Shown here: positions 9,508-18,221 of the stretch, piece by piece | How positions within the stretch are numbered: the first letter of the stretch is position 1 | Layout: each line of letters opens with the position of its first letter | NCBI GenBank assembly: GCA_000403335.2 | Contig: KE159617.1 | Coordinates: 849,757 to 913,756, forward strand | Origin: Lachnospiraceae bacterium MD335 | GTDB lineage: Bacteria > Bacillota > Clostridia > Lachnospirales > Lachnospiraceae | DNA: 64,000 bases | Reading direction: 5' to 3' | The notes under the pieces: model-generated | Told to the model about the DNA's origin: nothing | Databases searched by the model: none | The model's input: the letters and a program-made list of their open reading frames with translations, nothing else | Made by a program: the position numbers and the translations under genes

Positions 9508-9990
9508 ATGAAAAAAGGAATAATTTCAATTGTATCAGCATTAATAGGAGCGGCGCTTGGAGCAGGCGCTGTGGGAAAGGCTATTGGAGAAACGGTCAGT
9601 AAGAGCCAAAGTAAGTCGGATAAACATTTGGCGCTTTATCTAATGATGAATCAGTGGGTAAAGATAAAACAGGAAGGAAAAAGCCTGGCTGTATATTTTG
9701 AAAAAAACGGATATGAAAGGATTGCGATATATGGCATGAGCTATGCCGGAAAAACGCTGATAAATGAATTGAAAGATACAAACATAACTGTTGTTTATGG
9801 GATTGATCAAAAAGCAGATTTCGTTTATTCAGGGGCAGATATTGATATTGTGTCAGCAGACAATGATTTGGAGTCAGTGGATGCTGTTGTAGTGACGGCA
9901 ATTACATTTTTTGAGGAAATTGAGGAAAAACTCTCACTTAAAATAGATTGCCCGATATTATCGTTAGAAGATATTTTATATGAATTGTAA
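9508..9990 (+). CDS. Small membrane-anchored protein with Rossmann-like module
   Basis: A 160-aa protein. The N-terminus (IISIVSALIGAALGAGAVG) is a glycine-rich hydrophobic segment with a zipper look. Residues about 45-160 form the same nucleotide-binding-like module seen in neighbours (IAIYGMSYAGKTLINEL, VVYGIDQKADF, DAVVVTAITFFEEI). I do not recognise a catalytic domain. TTGGGAGGATTTTG precedes ATG 9508. Similar short proteins are often seen in clostridial exopolysaccharide loci (recalled). A role in organising or sensing the pathway is conjecture. Confidence 0.55.
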   Translation: MKKGIISIVSALIGAALGAGAVGKAIGETVSKSQSKSDKHLALYLMMNQWVKIKQEGKSLAVYFEKNGYERIAIYGMSYAGKTLINELKDTNITVVYGIDQKADFVYSGADIDIVSADNDLESVDAVVVTAITFFEEIEEKLSLKIDCPILSLEDILYEL

Positions 9991-10045
9991 GTTGTTTTAG
10001 AAATAGAATGGCAGAAAATATAAGTTTGTAAAGGAACGAAAGAAT

Positions 10046-10927
10046 ATGAACATTGTTAGAATATCGGATGGATTAGGAAACCAGATGTTTCAATATGCTT
10101 ATGCGAGAAAAATAAGTATATTGTCAAGGCAAAGGACATATCTTGATATTCGGTTTATTAATAATGAGGATTTGGTAAAAAAAGGAAATCATGTTCAATT
10201 TAGAAAAAAGTTAGGACATAGAAAATATGGATTATCTCATTTTAATGTATCACTTCAGATAGCAGATCTAAAAATGCTTTCGCACTGGGAATATTTAATA
10301 CAGTCTAATTGTATGCAACAGCTTATTTATAGTCTTTCGATGCAGGATAAATGGATTTGGAGGTATCGACATGAAGAAGTCAACTATGATGGAATGTTGT
10401 CAAAAGTCGAGTTGCTGTTTCCCACATATTATCAGGGATATTTTTTTGCATTAAAATATTATGATGATATAAAACATATTCTACAACATGATTTTTCCTT
10501 AAAGGATAAAATGAAATTGTTGCCAGAATTGCGCGATGCTTTATATAATAGAAATACGATTTCTTTGCATGTACGCAGAGGAGATTTTTTAGAAATTAAT
10601 CGTGATATCAGCGGTTCTGAATACTATGAAAAGGCAGTTCAGATGATTGGAAGTAAGGTAGAATCCCCTATATTTTTAATATTCTCAGATGATATTGAGT
10701 GGGTAAAGGAACATATTCGGATACCAAATGATAAAATTTATGTTAGTGGGATAGGATATGAAGATTATGAGGAATTAACGATTATGAAGCATTGCAAACA
10801 TAATATCATTGCAAATAGTACATTTAGTTATTGGGCTGCGTATTTAAATTCTAATAAAGATAAGATAGTGATTTGTCCAAAGCATTGGAGGGAGCGTATT
10901 ATTCCCAAAGATTGGATTTGCATATAA
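10046..10927 (+). CDS. Alpha-1,2-fucosyltransferase-like glycosyltransferase (GT11)
   Basis: A 293-aa protein with the GT11 hallmarks: ISDGLGNQMFQYAYARKI at the N-terminus, SLHVRRGDF at residues 173-181 (the HxRRxD motif that binds GDP-fucose) and IIANSTFSYWAAYLN near the C-terminus. It is an inverting, metal-independent transferase adding fucose, or occasionally a related 6-deoxysugar. Its stop is immediately followed by the ATG codon at 10928, so it is cotranscribed with the GT2 gene. Confidence 0.9.
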   Translation: MNIVRISDGLGNQMFQYAYARKISILSRQRTYLDIRFINNEDLVKKGNHVQFRKKLGHRKYGLSHFNVSLQIADLKMLSHWEYLIQSNCMQQLIYSLSMQDKWIWRYRHEEVNYDGMLSKVELLFPTYYQGYFFALKYYDDIKHILQHDFSLKDKMKLLPELRDALYNRNTISLHVRRGDFLEINRDISGSEYYEKAVQMIGSKVESPIFLIFSDDIEWVKEHIRIPNDKIYVSGIGYEDYEELTIMKHCKHNIIANSTFSYWAAYLNSNKDKIVICPKHWRERIIPKDWICI

Positions 10928-10975
10928 ATGGAATTTGGGAATGATGTTATAGAAGAAGGAGTCATAAAGAGAAAA

Positions 10976-12223
10976 ATGGTAGTAGTTTCAATTATTATTC
11001 CTGTTTATAATGCACAACAATATATAAAAGCGTGTATAGACAGTCTATTGAGACAGACATATCCATATTTTGAAATTATATGTGTCGATGATGGTTCGCA
11101 GGATCAGTCATATGAGGTATTAAAGGAATATGCAGAACGTGACGACAGAATAACAGTTATTACACAGGAGAATCAGTTTGCAGGAGCTGCGAGAAATATC
11201 GGAATGGAAAGAGCAAAAGGAAAATACCTTTTATTTTTAGATGCGGATGATTTTTTCTGTGGGGATATGTTGGAATGTATAGTGGATAAAGCGGAGAAAG
11301 AGTGCGCTGAAATTGTAGTATTTGATGCTTATATGTATGATGATGTGTCGGATAAAGTGACAAATGCCTCGTGGAACGTGTTGCAAAAGGGACTTTTTGG
11401 TGAAGGAATAAAGTCGGCGAAAGAACTTTCAAAAGTTATTTTTAATTTTACGGTTCCGGCATCATGGAATAAGCTGTTTTTAAAAGCTTATGTTACTCAA
11501 AATAACTTGCGATTTCAAAATATTAAGAGAACAAATGATTTGTATTTTACATATTCAGCACTTTCTTGTGCAAAACGGATCGGAATATTGAATAAAAAAC
11601 TAATCTATTATCGGCGTAATAACATGAAAAGCCTTCAGGGAAGCGCTCATGAGACGCCTGCGGTATTTGTGCAGGCGTTGTATGCTTTACGTGATTTTTT
11701 AATGGATAGAAATCTTTGGAAAATGTACCAAAGTAGTTTTAGTCATATGGCAGCAGATATTTGTATTAGTAATTTGGGTAATATGAAATCTGTTGATGCA
11801 TATAAACAGTTATGTGAAACGTTGAAGAAAGAAATAATGCCAAATTTAAAGCTGGAATTGGACAAAGCAGGGGAAGAATTAAAAAGTTCAATTTATCGTT
11901 GGGAAAAATTAATGGTATATGGTGCCGGAAAAATGGCGACAACATTTGTAAACTTTTTGCTATTACAATGCGGATATAAAAAAGAAAAGATAACAATAGC
12001 AGTTACAGACATCTCATGTGCTGCAAAACAAATCTGTGGCATAAGGGTACACGAAATAGATAAGGCAGATAAGGAGAGGAAGGGCGGCTTGGTAGTAATT
12101 GCCATTGCGGAAAAAGCAATACAGAATGAAGTGGAGAATAATTTGCGTGATAGGGATTATAAAATGATTTCAAAAGTAGGCTACGAAGAAATGTTGGACT
12201 TGTTGCAGACGTTTGAACGGTAG
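10976..12223 (+). CDS. Glycosyltransferase family 2 with C-terminal Rossmann-like module
   Basis: The N-terminal GT-A domain shows VSIIIPVYNAQQYIKACIDS, VDDGSQDQS, AAGAARNIG-type spacing and LLFLDADDFF (DxD-like metal site). The last 110 residues are the recurring module LMVYGAGKMATTFVNFLL, so this is a fusion. ATG 10976 gives a standard GT2 N-terminus, with AAGAAGGAG upstream at slightly long spacing. An ATG at 10928 abutting the previous stop would add 16 residues. This is the last gene of the glycan locus and a terminator follows. Confidence 0.85.
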   Translation: MVVVSIIIPVYNAQQYIKACIDSLLRQTYPYFEIICVDDGSQDQSYEVLKEYAERDDRITVITQENQFAGAARNIGMERAKGKYLLFLDADDFFCGDMLECIVDKAEKECAEIVVFDAYMYDDVSDKVTNASWNVLQKGLFGEGIKSAKELSKVIFNFTVPASWNKLFLKAYVTQNNLRFQNIKRTNDLYFTYSALSCAKRIGILNKKLIYYRRNNMKSLQGSAHETPAVFVQALYALRDFLMDRNLWKMYQSSFSHMAADICISNLGNMKSVDAYKQLCETLKKEIMPNLKLELDKAGEELKSSIYRWEKLMVYGAGKMATTFVNFLLLQCGYKKEKITIAVTDISCAAKQICGIRVHEIDKADKERKGGLVVIAIAEKAIQNEVENNLRDRDYKMISKVGYEEMLDLLQTFER

Positions 12224-12252
12224 TAACAACCGTATATTATGCAAAAAAAATT

Positions 12253-12286
12253 CCAGTGTAATATATTTATTACATTGGGATTTTTA
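12253..12286 (+). terminator. Rho-independent terminator closing the glycan locus
   Basis: The stem CCAGTGTAATA pairs with TATTACATTGG (one G-T wobble), with loop TATT, followed by GATTTTT. It lies 30 bp after the GT2 stop. Confidence 0.8.
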
Positions 12287-12656
12287 TATTCCTGACATTC
12301 TTACAAAACTGTTAGATTTTATTGCTTAATTGAAAGAATACCGAAAGATTTCTATGAGATACTTTGTATGGCGGATATTGACACCCGCATTAAAAAGTTG
12401 TATATTTTTATCTGTACTAACCGTATTAATACGGATAAAAACTGTATTTTATAAAACAAAAAGAATATATTTATAAATCTTTTATAAAAACAGAATAACT
12501 TTTATAAAATTTTAAGATGTCACAAATTAAACTAAAATTAAGAAATTATTAAAGACAAAATAAACTATCAGTGCTATGATAAAAAACTAAGAAAACAATG
12601 CAATTTTGTGCTCAGGGCATAAATTCGCAGACTGAGAAGGGAGCATGGTTATTAAA
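12287..12656 (+). promoter_or_regulatory. AT-rich intergenic region with repeated palindromes before the ABC operon
   Basis: No gene is seen in this stretch. It contains the perfect 14-bp palindrome CCGTATTAATACGG (12421-12434) and three copies of TTTTATAAAA at 12447, 12480 and 12500, spaced 33 and 20 bp, close to whole helical turns. A TATGAT hexamer at about 12577 could be a -10 box, but no convincing -35 is seen. The region plausibly holds the promoter and operator of the export operon. Confidence 0.4.
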
Positions 12657-13472
12657 ATGGAAAATACCTTAATTGAAATCAGCGATATGCATAAGATTTA
12701 TAACCCCGGCGAAAACGAGGTACGCGCGCTCGACGGCGTGGACCTTACAATCTGCGAGCGGGAGTTTGTCGCGATCATCGGACATTCGGGTTCGGGAAAG
12801 TCAACGCTTATGAATATGCTTGGCTGTCTTGACGTGCCAACGACAGGCACTTATACGCTGCACGGCATTGATGTGTCGGATATGAATGACGATGAACTTT
12901 CGGATGTCAGGAACAGGGAAATCGGTTTTATTTTTCAGGGGTTTAATCTGATACAAAATCTGACCGCTGTGGAGAATGTCACGCTGCCGCTGATTTATCG
13001 CGGTGTTGGCAAAAAGGAGCGGGAACAGCTTGCTTTAAATGCGCTTGAAAAGGTGGGGCTGGCGCACAGGCTTGACCATAAACCGGCACAGATGTCGGGC
13101 GGGCAGCAGCAGAGAGTGGCGATTGCAAGGGCGATTGCACAGGCGCCGCCGATTATTCTTGCCGACGAGCCGACCGGTAATTTGGATTCCAATTCGACAA
13201 AAGAAATTATGCAGATATTGCGGGAGCTGCACAGCGAGGGAAGAACGGTTATCCTGATTACACATGATAATGAGATTGCGGAGCAGGCGGACCGGGTAAT
13301 CAAAATACGGGACGGAAAAATTGTTTCCGATACAAAACAGCTGGCGGTGCCAAAGCTGGAAACTGTTTGTCAGGAAATCGAAAATCAGGAACAGGAAAAC
13401 AGAAAACAGGTAATTGCAACTGACGAAGAAACAATTCAGGAAAATATAATGGAGGACACAGACAATGCGTAA
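12657..13472 (+). CDS. MacB-type ABC transporter ATP-binding protein
   Basis: Walker A GHSGSGKSTLMN, Q-loop region FIFQGFNLIQNLTAVENV, signature MSGGQQQRVAIARAIA and Walker B PIILADEPTGNLD place it in the LolD/MacB/FtsE branch. A Gln/Glu-rich tail of about 45 residues follows the core. It energises a three-gene export system with the adaptor and permease downstream. ATG 12657 has GAAGGGAG 13 bp upstream; ATG 12645 sits too close to that site but is in frame. The 3' end overlaps the adaptor gene by 8 bp. Confidence 0.92.
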   Translation: MENTLIEISDMHKIYNPGENEVRALDGVDLTICEREFVAIIGHSGSGKSTLMNMLGCLDVPTTGTYTLHGIDVSDMNDDELSDVRNREIGFIFQGFNLIQNLTAVENVTLPLIYRGVGKKEREQLALNALEKVGLAHRLDHKPAQMSGGQQQRVAIARAIAQAPPIILADEPTGNLDSNSTKEIMQILRELHSEGRTVILITHDNEIAEQADRVIKIRDGKIVSDTKQLAVPKLETVCQEIENQEQENRKQVIATDEETIQENIMEDTDNA

Positions 13473-15096
13473 GGGAGAGAAAAAAGGAAAAAATTTGGAA
13501 GGCGTTAAGAATGGTAAAAAGCGGAAAAAGAAGTGGTTAAAAATTGCCATTCCGATAGTGATTGTGCTTATCATTATCGTGCGCAGCGTTATTTCATCAA
13601 AGAACGCGGCAGCAGGCATTCCGGTGTATACACAGAATGTATCAACAGGTGACATTGATACGCAGCTTAGCATCAGCGGCAAGGTTATGGCGGAGGAGTC
13701 TATGACGTTTTTTGCGCCTGCGGACGCAAAGGTTGAGGAAATCGAAGTGGATAAAGGCGATGTTGTGAGAGCGGGCGATATATTGCTTTGCTTTGACAAG
13801 GAAGCAGTCGCTTATGCAAAGCAAAAAAGCGAGCTGGAGGGCAAAATCAGCTCGGCGGATTACAATTCCACCGTACAGTACAACAATGAGCAGCGCGCAA
13901 AGCTGACGCAGGCGGAGGCGGACATCGCAACGTATCAGGCGACAGTTGACCGTTATGAGCAGTACATAGACGATTTGACGAACGGTATTACGGATGTGAC
14001 GGCACTCAGAAGAGCGGACTTGTATGCAAAGATCTACAGTGTCGAAAAAGAGATGAACGGATATGATTTGGCGATGCAGATACCGGAGGAGGATACGGAC
14101 TTTGATGCATTGACACGCAAAAAGGTAGAAAAGCAAAATGAACTGAATAAGCTGAACAATGAGTTAAGTCTGCTTTCGGACTATAAGACGGATTACGGTT
14201 GGGAGGATTTGCTGACACAGGCAAAGAAAGATCTTGCGGATTACGAGGAGCTGCTCACCGAGGCGAAAAGCGCGAAATCGAGCGCAGAGGCGGCGCTGGA
14301 AAATGGTACAAAAATGGCGGGATATGAGCTGAACAGGGAAAAGGCGGCACTGGAGAGCGAGGACGCGCAGAAGAAATATGAAAAGGCATTAAACGGTTTT
14401 ACGGCAGGTTTTAACGGCGTTGTTTCGGAGCTGAGTATTGAGGAAGGAGCACCTGTGCAGGAGGGTACAAAATGTCTTGTTCTTGAGAGCATTGACAATG
14501 TCTGCGTGGAGTTTCAGGCATCGAAATATGCATTAGAGACGCTTGCAATCGGACAGCCTGCGGAGATTACCATATCGGGCAAAGAATATACCGGATCGGT
14601 TACCAAAATTAATCATATTGCCGAAGAAAATTCGTCCGGAACCGCGACGGTTGCGGCGAGGGTACATATTGACAATCCCGACGAAAACATTTACCTGGGA
14701 CTTGACGCAAAGCTTAAGATTTTGACGGCAAGCGAGAAAGGTGTTTTGCAGGCTCCGGTGGAGGCGGTCAATATGGACAGTCAGGGTGCATTCTGCTATC
14801 TGATTGAAAATGGCGTGCTTGTCAAGAAATATGTCACAATCGGCATTTCTTCGGAGGCTTATATACAGATTTTGGACGGTCTTTCACAAGGACAGGAGAT
14901 TGTGACAGCCGCTGTTTCCGGAATGGGACTTGACGAGGGCATGGCGGTGACGGGAATGCCGATGCCTGACATGAGCGGCGCGGGCATGGAAGGCGCTGAA
15001 ACAGGAACAGATGTAAGCACCGATACACAGCCTGCGACGCAGGAAGACGCTGCGGCATCTCAGACACAGACGGAGGATGAAACAGACAATGGCTAG
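13465..15096 (+). CDS. MacA/HlyD-type periplasmic-adaptor-like subunit of ABC exporter
   Basis: A 543-aa protein: a basic N-terminus and one membrane anchor (KIAIPIVIVLIIIVRSVI, about 27-45), a beta-barrel/lipoyl half starting QLSISGKVMAEESMTFFAP, a long coiled-coil hairpin (about 110-290), then the second lipoyl half (GFNGVVSELSIEEGAPVQEG). A low-complexity Met/Gly/Thr-rich tail ends it. In Gram-positives such proteins link the permease to extracellular export of peptides or drugs. Its ATG overlaps the ATPase stop, so the two are coupled. Confidence 0.9.
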   Translation: MRKGEKKGKNLEGVKNGKKRKKKWLKIAIPIVIVLIIIVRSVISSKNAAAGIPVYTQNVSTGDIDTQLSISGKVMAEESMTFFAPADAKVEEIEVDKGDVVRAGDILLCFDKEAVAYAKQKSELEGKISSADYNSTVQYNNEQRAKLTQAEADIATYQATVDRYEQYIDDLTNGITDVTALRRADLYAKIYSVEKEMNGYDLAMQIPEEDTDFDALTRKKVEKQNELNKLNNELSLLSDYKTDYGWEDLLTQAKKDLADYEELLTEAKSAKSSAEAALENGTKMAGYELNREKAALESEDAQKKYEKALNGFTAGFNGVVSELSIEEGAPVQEGTKCLVLESIDNVCVEFQASKYALETLAIGQPAEITISGKEYTGSVTKINHIAEENSSGTATVAARVHIDNPDENIYLGLDAKLKILTASEKGVLQAPVEAVNMDSQGAFCYLIENGVLVKKYVTIGISSEAYIQILDGLSQGQEIVTAAVSGMGLDEGMAVTGMPMPDMSGAGMEGAETGTDVSTDTQPATQEDAAASQTQTEDETDNG

Positions 15097-16336
15097 AGTG
15101 ATGGAATATGTAAAAATAGCCCTCATGAATATCAAAAGCAACAAAGCGCGCTCCTTTTTGACCATGCTTGGCATTATCATCGGTATTTCGTCCGTTATCT
15201 TAATTGTGTCGGCAGGAAACGGCTTTAAGGTCGGCATCAGCGGACAGCTTGACGCGCTGGTCGGCGGATTTATCCAAATTTACGCGGACGTTCCTGCGGA
15301 CGAGGCGGACAGCATTATGTTTAATAACGACGACATTGACGCGATTTACGAAAAGGTGCCGCACGTTAAGGGCGCGACGGATATTTGGCGGATGGGCGCA
15401 AACGGCAGCGCGCAGACGACTAAGGGAACATTTAGCGTTGCACCGATGTTTGGCAACGAATCCATGCAGTTTTACGATGGCGCGCCGATTGCGAAAGGGC
15501 GTTATTTCAACAAGACCGAGAGTCAGAGCGGCGCAAAAGTCTGCGTTATTAACGAGCGCGGCGCGAAAAAGCTGTTTGGTACGACGGACGTCGTGGGGCT
15601 GGAATTGAGCATGAGCATGTGGGGCGTCACGGAGGATTTTACGATTGTTGGCGTCAAAAGGGACGAGGATTCCCTTGCAAAAGATATGACAATGGGTACC
15701 TACGGTGATGTGACGATGGAAATTCCGATTACGCTGTTGGAGGAACTGTACGGATATTATACGGAGGAGTTCAGTATGTTTATCATTTTTGCCGATTCTT
15801 CCGAGTATGTGACGGATATTTCAAGGCAGGTGCAAAGCCTGCTTGAGGCGAGATACAATGTGCGCGGAAAAGATTACATACAGAGTATGGATATGGCAAG
15901 CCAGGTCGGCATGATCAGCGATATTTTAAACTATGTTACCATTTTCATCATGCTTGTGGCGGGCATTGCGCTGATTGTAGGCGGTATCGGCGTTATGAAT
16001 ATCATGCTGGTGTCCGTGACGGAGCGTACGAAGGAAATTGGTATCCGAAAGGCGCTCGGCGCCAAAACCGGTTCGATTTTATTCCAGTTTCTGATGGAGG
16101 CGGTGATTATTACGCTGATTGGCGGTTTTGTCGGGATTGTGCTTGGTATTTTGGGCGCGAGGGGAATTTGCGGACTGGCGTCGAGTATGGGAATGGGTGA
16201 TATGCAGGCAGTCATTGACCCTAAGGTCATTCTTGTCGCAACCGGATTTTCGTCGCTGATCGGTATCTTCTTTGGTATTTATCCCGCAAGAAAGGCGGCA
16301 AAACTCAGCCCGATTGAGGCACTGCGTCATGAATAA
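15089..16336 (+). CDS. MacB/FtsX-type ABC transporter permease
   Basis: One N-terminal membrane helix (ARSFLTMLGIIIGISSVILIVS), a large extracytoplasmic MacB-PCD-type domain (about 45-270), then three C-terminal helices of the FtsX core with the conserved GGIGVMNIMLVSVTERTKEIGIRKALGA motif region and a C-terminal IYPARKAAKLSPIEALRHE. ATG 15089 is chosen because GGAGG at 15072 is well placed for it; ATG 15077 directly abuts that site. A terminator follows. The substrate is unknown; such trios often export antimicrobial peptides. Confidence 0.92.
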   Translation: MARVMEYVKIALMNIKSNKARSFLTMLGIIIGISSVILIVSAGNGFKVGISGQLDALVGGFIQIYADVPADEADSIMFNNDDIDAIYEKVPHVKGATDIWRMGANGSAQTTKGTFSVAPMFGNESMQFYDGAPIAKGRYFNKTESQSGAKVCVINERGAKKLFGTTDVVGLELSMSMWGVTEDFTIVGVKRDEDSLAKDMTMGTYGDVTMEIPITLLEELYGYYTEEFSMFIIFADSSEYVTDISRQVQSLLEARYNVRGKDYIQSMDMASQVGMISDILNYVTIFIMLVAGIALIVGGIGVMNIMLVSVTERTKEIGIRKALGAKTGSILFQFLMEAVIITLIGGFVGIVLGILGARGICGLASSMGMGDMQAVIDPKVILVATGFSSLIGIFFGIYPARKAAKLSPIEALRHE

Positions 16337-16354
16337 GAAAAACAATACGTAAAC

Positions 16355-16400
16355 AAAAAAGAAGGCATTTTTCATCATTTGAAAGACAGCCTTCTTTTTT
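16355..16400. terminator. Bidirectional terminator between convergent genes
   Basis: AAAAAAGAAGGC pairs perfectly with GCCTTCTTTTTT. It serves the ABC operon on + and the NYN-domain gene on -, whose stop is at 16404. Confidence 0.9.
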
Positions 16401-16403
16401 GCG

Positions 16404-17363
16404 TTAGTTCACATTTGCATTTTTTAAGGAAATATTCTTACTCGCATTGGAGAGCTTACACTCCTTAAAATCCCCCACCATTTTGGAAAATTTTGCATAG
16501 CCGTAGCTTGCAATGTTGAAGTCGGGGTATTTGCGCATCAGCTTTTGGTTAAGTTCGCCTACATTCATGACATTGTTGTCACAGTTCTTTAATATGGAAA
16601 TAACTTCTTTGCGGATGTCGTCAAGCGTTACATTGCTTGTCTGAAGATACGCGGTAACCGTGCTTTCCGAGAATTTGAGCGAGATGGATTTCTTGAATTC
16701 AGCCGCCTCAAGAAATTTGGAAAACTTCGTGTACTCATAGTTTCTGACATCAAAGGAAGGATACATCTTGGAAAGCCTGCTTCCAAGCTCGCCGATGTCC
16801 ATTGACGTACCGTCGTCGCCGTTATCGCTGATAATGCGGATGATTGCCTGTTCAATTTCAGAGAGCGGCGTGAGGGCGTCTTCCATCGCGGCGGATTTTT
16901 TCGCTGCCGCAGAGGTCTGTGCCGATTCCACGTTGGCTAAGAGGTCAAGGAGCACAAACTTCTCACATGCCGAGCGGAACGGCTCGGGCGTTTTGCGCTC
17001 TCCCATGCCGATGACATACATGCCCGATTCCCGAAGGCGCATTGCGAGGCGTGTAAAATCACTGTCGCTTGAGGCAAGACAGAACCCGCTGACGTGACCG
17101 GAATACAAAATATCCATCGCGTCGATAATCATTGCGGAATCCGTGGCATTTTTGCCGCTTGTATAGCTGTACTGCTGCACGGGATTAATGGAGTTTGCCA
17201 AAAGCACATCCTTCCACTTTGCGGCATTTGAGCGCGTCCAGTCTCCGTAGATACGCTTGTAGGTTACAGTACCGTACTTGGAAAGCTCGTCGAGAATAAG
17301 CTTAATATAACCGGCGCTGATATTGTCGCTGTCAATCAGCAATGCAAATTTTTTTTCTTCCAT
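16404..17363 (-). CDS. NYN (PIN-like) domain protein with two OST-HTH/LOTUS-like domains
   Basis: A 319-aa cytoplasmic protein. Residues 1-140 are a NYN/LabA-type PIN-like domain with conserved acids in FALLIDSDNIS (Asp11, Asp13), MIIDAMDIL (Asp81) and CLASSDSDFTRL (Asp100, Asp102). Two similar helical domains of about 65 residues follow (about 168-235 and 246-315), each with a Y-x-Y-x-KF-SK signature (NYEYTKFSKF, SYGYAKFSKM), fitting the RNA-binding OST-HTH/LOTUS family. A role in RNA cleavage or RNA binding is likely; targets are unknown. ATG 17363 has GAAGGGAAG at good spacing; longer in-frame starts upstream lack one. Confidence 0.85.
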   Translation of the reverse strand: MEEKKFALLIDSDNISAGYIKLILDELSKYGTVTYKRIYGDWTRSNAAKWKDVLLANSINPVQQYSYTSGKNATDSAMIIDAMDILYSGHVSGFCLASSDSDFTRLAMRLRESGMYVIGMGERKTPEPFRSACEKFVLLDLLANVESAQTSAAAKKSAAMEDALTPLSEIEQAIIRIISDNGDDGTSMDIGELGSRLSKMYPSFDVRNYEYTKFSKFLEAAEFKKSISLKFSESTVTAYLQTSNVTLDDIRKEVISILKNCDNNVMNVGELNQKLMRKYPDFNIASYGYAKFSKMVGDFKECKLSNASKNISLKNANVN

Positions 17364-17684
17364 TTTATACTTCCCTTCTTTTTTCATTCCCGCGGGCAAT
17401 AAGCCAAGTACCATGCCCGTTTGGGCATTTGGCAAATGACACGGGATATTTGTCTAATAACAGTGTATCACAAAACGATGGCGAAAAAAATCGTTTGCGA
17501 AAAAAGCGGTCATGACAAAATAAATAGAAATTTTTACCAATTTTTGTGGGAATTGCCACCACTTGTATGCAAAGAAGCCCAAATGTGGTAGAGAAAATTT
17601 GTTTGCGGCACTATATTTAGCGGAAACAGAACATTGTTTCAGGGCAAAACGTCATCCGTTGAATTTTAATCGTGAAATAAACAC
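17364..17684. other. Intergenic region upstream of the dcw cluster
   Basis: No gene is seen. The only structure noticed is a short hairpin ATGCCC-GTTT-GGGCAT near 17414-17429, upstream of the divergent NYN-domain gene. The dcw promoter begins at its right edge. Confidence 0.4.
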
Positions 17685-17713
17685 TTGTTATTTTGCTGCA
17701 TTTCATGTAAGAT
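17685..17713 (+). promoter_or_regulatory. Sigma-A promoter of the dcw cluster
   Basis: -35 TTGTTA (17685-17690), a 17-bp spacer and -10 TAAGAT (17708-17713), placed about 80 bp before mraZ and just upstream of the MraZ boxes. Confidence 0.75.
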
Positions 17714-17721
17714 AATACTTG

Positions 17722-17768
17722 AAAGTGGTAAAAAGTGGGTAAAAGTGGAGCGAAGTGGTGTACAGTGA
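17722..17768 (+). promoter_or_regulatory. MraZ-box array (10-bp period)
   Basis: AAGTGG recurs at 17723, 17733, 17743 and 17753 at exactly 10-bp steps (TAAA, GTAA, AGCG and TGTA between), with a weaker CAGTGA at 17763. MraZ is known to bind AAAGTG/TGGG direct repeats of this period in front of its own operon. The array sits just after the -10 box, so it can serve autorepression. Confidence 0.8.
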
Positions 17769-17789
17769 CACAGGTTGGTGGTGATTGGC

Positions 17790-18221
17790 ATGTTTAAGGG
17801 TGAATACAATCATACGATAGACACCAAGGGCAGGCTGATTATTCCTTCAAAGTTCCGCGAGATTTTAGGAGAGAATTTCGTAGTGACGAAGGGACTTGAC
17901 GGCTGTCTGTTTGTGTACGGCAACACAGAGTGGTCCGCTTTTGAAGCGACACTCAAAACCTTACCGCTTGCAAATAAAGATTCCCGGAAATTTAGCCGCT
18001 TTTTCCTCGCCGGTGCAGTTGACGTGGAGGTGGATAAGCAAGGGAGAATACTGATACCGTCCGTGTTAAGGGAGTTTGCAGCTTTGGAAAGCCAAGTAGT
18101 TCTTTTAGGAGTAGGGGAACGAATCGAAATCTGGAGCAAAGATAGATGGGAGGATGCCTCGGAATACGACGATATGGATGATATCGCAGAACATATGTCA
18201 GAGCTGGGACTCATGATCTAA
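17790..18221 (+). CDS. mraZ: Transcriptional regulator MraZ
   Basis: A 143-aa protein with two SpoVT-AbrB-like halves: MFKGEYNHTIDTKGRLIIPSKFRE and GAVDVEVDKQGRILIPSVLRE, each with the conserved DxKGR or DxQGR. It forms a ring-shaped oligomer and controls the dcw operon. ATG 17790 gives the family's normal N-terminus and length; a TTG at 17775 is in frame but not needed. GGTGGTGATT is the likely ribosome binding site. It is first in the cluster, with its own boxes upstream. Confidence 0.97.
   Translation: MFKGEYNHTIDTKGRLIIPSKFREILGENFVVTKGLDGCLFVYGNTEWSAFEATLKTLPLANKDSRKFSRFFLAGAVDVEVDKQGRILIPSVLREFAALESQVVLLGVGERIEIWSKDRWEDASEYDDMDDIAEHMSELGLMI

Noticed and set aside
13035-13799. 254-residue - strand frame opposite the ABC ATPase and adaptor genes
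   Set aside because: It is a shadow of two confidently identified genes and crosses their boundary.
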